A stretch of 64,000 nucleotides of DNA. Origin: Faecalicatena fissicatena (GTDB lineage Bacteria; Bacillota; Clostridia; Lachnospirales; Lachnospiraceae). The stretch lies in assembly GCA_001028025.1 (NCBI GenBank), contig LDAQ01000062.1:42450-106449 (forward strand), given 5' to 3'. Of this stretch, positions 61,844 through 64,000 are shown one piece after another (the stretch's first letter is position 1; every line of letters begins with the position of its first letter). The position numbers and the translations under genes were made by a program. The notes under the pieces were generated by a model. It had not been told where the DNA came from. It saw only the letters and a list, made by a program, of their open reading frames with translations, and made no database searches.

Positions 61844-63239
61844 CACATTCTTCCTCCGTTACTTTTATCTCCAGTACCCGGTGCGTCTGCCCGGTCACTT
61901 GGCAGGCACTGCTCATACGATACCCCAATATCCATATAATCTGCTTATCATCTGCAATCAACGGAACGCAGTCCCGCTCTTTTGACGGTATCTTCTCGTT
62001 AATGAAATAGGACTTTATCTTCTGGCTTCGTCCTGCTTTGTCAATCACGATACTGTCCCGTTCCTGTCTGGGCCTGACAATCAGGTCACCTTTTATTATA
62101 TCATAGTCAAACCATTTCGTGTAGGTTTTTTGGGGTGCTTGTTTTGCCGAAAAATCCCCTGCTTTTTCCAGTATACTACAGCAAATCGTCAGATTTAACC
62201 CGGGCAGCCTTGTGATTCCCGGTACATTTAATTCTATGGGGGAGAACCCCTTTTTTTGCACATCATTTTTCTTCTTCAGCACAACTCCGTCATACTCCCT
62301 GACGGCCCTCACAGAATAAGGCAGATCTCGACTTTTCCCGGTCTGTTTGTCAAACAATCCTGTAACCGCCTCCACATGCGCCATGGTGATGTCTCTCTCA
62401 GCGCCTGCTGCCCTGCCTAAGCATTTTCTGATCAGAAGCCCCTGCAAAACCTGATGGAGACTTCTGTATTCATCCGCATGAATACAAAGCGCACCATCCT
62501 CCCGCTCTGCAACGCAGTCCCGGTAAGCCTCCTCTGTCTGAATCTCCATATAATCCTGAAGTCCGCGTATCTGCTCCATAGCCTCATTCATATGGCGCAC
62601 TGCCTGCGCATTGACCTGTTCCTCCAGAACCGGAATTACCTGATGCCGCAGACGGTTTCTCGTATAGTCATCCTCATCATTCGTCTCATCCCGGCAGTAT
62701 CCGCAGCCAATTGCCTCGACATACTGTTCGATCTCCCTGCGGTTCAGACATAGCAGCGGGCGGATGATCTTTCCCGCCACCGGCTGAATCCCGCCAAGCC
62801 CCTTCAGCCCGGTTCCCCTGGCCAGATTCATAAGAAGCGTCTCCGCATTATCATTCTGATGATGTGCCATGGCTATCTTCGTCCCCCCGCACTCCACAAG
62901 AGTCTTCTCAAAAGCCTCCCTGCGCACAACACGTCCGGCCTCCTCAACAGATTGTTTCCGTTTTTTGGAAATTGATTCCACATTTTCACGATAAACCACA
63001 CATTTTACCCGATGTTCCCTGCAAAGTCCCTGCACAAACTCCTCATCCCGCTTCGCAGCCTCCCCACGGAGCCCATGATTCACATGCACAGCCACGATCT
63101 CAATTCCCATCTCCTCCCGCAGCTTCAGAAGCACAAAAAGCAGGCATACCGAATCCGCACCGCCCGATATCCCCGCAATCACTTTATCTCCATTTTCAAT
63201 CATATGATAAAACTCAATAAACCCATCCACATTTTCCAT
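61827..63239 (-). CDS. tilS: tRNA(Ile)-lysidine synthetase
   Basis: A 470-aa enzyme that changes C34 of the CAU-anticodon isoleucine tRNA to lysidine, so AUA is read as Ile. The PP-loop is SGGADS at residues 25-30, followed by VAVHVNHGLRG and the MAHHQNDNAETLLMNLARGTG block typical of TilS. A C-terminal substrate-binding domain is present (about 370-460; FINEKIPSKERDCVPLI). The ribosome site before the ATG at 63239 is weak. It is the first gene of the tilS-hpt-ftsH unit. Confidence 0.97.
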   Translation of the reverse strand: MENVDGFIEFYHMIENGDKVIAGISGGADSVCLLFVLLKLREEMGIEIVAVHVNHGLRGEAAKRDEEFVQGLCREHRVKCVVYRENVESISKKRKQSVEEAGRVVRREAFEKTLVECGGTKIAMAHHQNDNAETLLMNLARGTGLKGLGGIQPVAGKIIRPLLCLNRREIEQYVEAIGCGYCRDETNDEDDYTRNRLRHQVIPVLEEQVNAQAVRHMNEAMEQIRGLQDYMEIQTEEAYRDCVAEREDGALCIHADEYRSLHQVLQGLLIRKCLGRAAGAERDITMAHVEAVTGLFDKQTGKSRDLPYSVRAVREYDGVVLKKKNDVQKKGFSPIELNVPGITRLPGLNLTICCSILEKAGDFSAKQAPQKTYTKWFDYDIIKGDLIVRPRQERDSIVIDKAGRSQKIKSYFINEKIPSKERDCVPLIADDKQIIWILGYRMSSACQVTGQTHRVLEIKVTEEECDVRED

Positions 63240-63284
63240 AGGTAAACTATAACTAATTTTGAGGGGAAATGCAAGGGGAAGTAC

Positions 63285-63581
63285 GCCTGCCTGGAATGGG
63301 GAAGAGGATGCCGGGGAAGAACAGCAAAGGGGGGACGGGAAGTGACCCGCTTACGGAGAAGTACTAACACCAAAGGCGCCGCCCGCGAGGGCACGTGCAG
63401 CACGCAGCGAGAAAGCCTGATGCTTTCTCGCTGCACTGCACTGGAAAGTGATTTGGAAAATCACTTTCCATCCCTCGCGGACGGCGCCTTTGGTGTAAGT
63501 ACTTCTAGACCGTGCGCTCTACACTTCCCGTCCCCCCTTTGCTGTTCTTCCCCGGCATCCTCTTCCCCATTCCAGGCAGGC
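63285..63581 (+). repeat. Long palindromic element E2 with two internal hairpins
   Basis: The outermost ~60 bp arms are essentially perfect (GCCTGCCTGGAATGGGG ... CCCCATTCCAGGCAGGC), with a second paired block (CACCAAAGGCGCC ... GGCGCCTTTGGTG). Inside are hairpin A (63404-63434, GAAAGC-CTGAT-GCTTTC) and hairpin B (63443-63469, AGTGATTTGGAAAATCACT). Order and loops match E1 read on the minus strand although the outer arms differ. Confidence 0.8.
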
Positions 63582-63850
63582 TGCGCTCATCCAGCGGGAG
63601 GAAAATTAGTTTGGTGGAGGTTTACTGGGAAGCCAGTGGATCACACCGCCTACGCATGGCGCTAAAATCCCCAGCATAAACTTCTCCATCCAGCACAATC
63701 CCGTGCAGCCCGCCACCATCCGCAGCAAAACAGGAGCATGCTACACCCGACACATAACTTCAATCCCCAGCACAATCCCGCGCAGCCCGCACAATCCGCT
63801 GCTCCCGCCGTGCTTCCCCGCAAAGCGGGAGCTTTTCCGCCCGGATGCGT
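63582..63850. other. Non-coding stretch with direct repeats and a hairpin
   Basis: No gene was seen. CCAGCACAATCCCGTGCAGCC at 63690 recurs with one change at 63767, 77 bp apart. GCTCCCGC (63801) and GCGGGAGC (63825) form a hairpin followed by TTTT in plus sense. Confidence 0.45.
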
Positions 63851-64000
63851 GTAGCCTCTGGAACCGGACATAGGGGTGTCTGGAAGCGTGGGAGGGCTGT
63901 TAGCTGGAGTAAAGTAAAAAAGCAGGAAAACCGGGGTGATTTTTGTGATTCCGAATCACAAAAATCACCCCGGTTTTCCGGTAGTGTAACCAATTCTGTG
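63851..64000 (-). repeat. Partial palindromic element E3, cut by the window end
   Basis: It shares with the left arm of E1 the blocks GGAACCGG.. TATAGGGGTGTCTGGA and TGATTTTTGTGATTCC. Here hairpin B is extended to a perfect palindrome of about 56 bp (GGAAAACCGGGGTGAT and its complement), and no hairpin A follows before the sequence ends. Confidence 0.65.

Noticed and set aside
63285..63581. CRISPR array, retron or tRNA cluster in the hairpin-rich right end
   Set aside because: There are no regularly spaced repeats with unique spacers, no reverse transcriptase and no tRNA cloverleaf; the signal is long inverted arms.

Overview
The window is from a low-to-mid GC Gram-positive anaerobe of the Clostridia, most likely a gut Lachnospiraceae. 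Supporting signs are strong AGGAGG ribosome binding sites, some TTG and GTG starts, the tilS-hpt-ftsH order, MurR/RpiR and ABC sugar genes, a very large Ig-like surface protein and the absence of outer-membrane genes. No rRNA, tRNA, CRISPR array or complete insertion sequence was seen.

Region 1 (1-14.8 kb, leftward) is a Gram-positive type pel exopolysaccharide operon. Its genes are, in order of transcription: a 130-aa unknown protein, a DUF2304 membrane protein, a PelD-like c-di-GMP receptor with an N-terminal SDR domain, a PelE-like TPR membrane protein, a large GT-C-like membrane protein, a polyprenyl-phosphate GT2, a membrane-anchored protein with a degraded deacetylase-like region, PelF, PelG, a flippase, and a GT2 cut by the window edge. 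Upstream lies a 0.4-kb segment bounded by inverted 22-bp sites next to a tyrosine recombinase gene. It carries a good sigma-70 promoter that points away from the operon. I read this as an invertible promoter captured in the OFF orientation.

Region 2 (14.8-32.6 kb, leftward) holds signal peptidase I and a 5519-residue surface protein made of BIG2, InlB-type, 17 MBG/GGSW units, DUF11-like and MucBP domains. Two tiny paralogous membrane proteins follow it in the same transcription unit.

Region 3 (32.9-41.1 kb, rightward) holds a TraX-like membrane protein, a degenerate GGDEF protein, then an ECF sigma factor, a probable anti-sigma factor, a transglutaminase-like lipoprotein and a compact pilus or pseudopilus gene set (GspF/PilC, four small membrane or pilin-like proteins, PilT).

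Region 4 (41.1-46.1 kb, leftward) holds a Ca2+-type P-type ATPase, a TatD-linked radical SAM protein, an ECF transporter S component and a pyridoxamine kinase.

Region 5 (46.5-54.6 kb, leftward) is a sugar operon: ABC binding protein and two permeases, two class II aldolases flanking an ADP-dependent sugar kinase, an RpiR regulator and a D-lyxose-type isomerase. Region 6 (55.4-63.2 kb, leftward) holds GH2 and GH13 glycosidases followed, upstream, by ftsH, hpt and tilS.

Two kinds of dispersed repeat occur between genes: a 60-70 bp two-hairpin repeat (five copies), and ~295-bp long palindromes with two conserved internal hairpins (two complete copies plus one partial).
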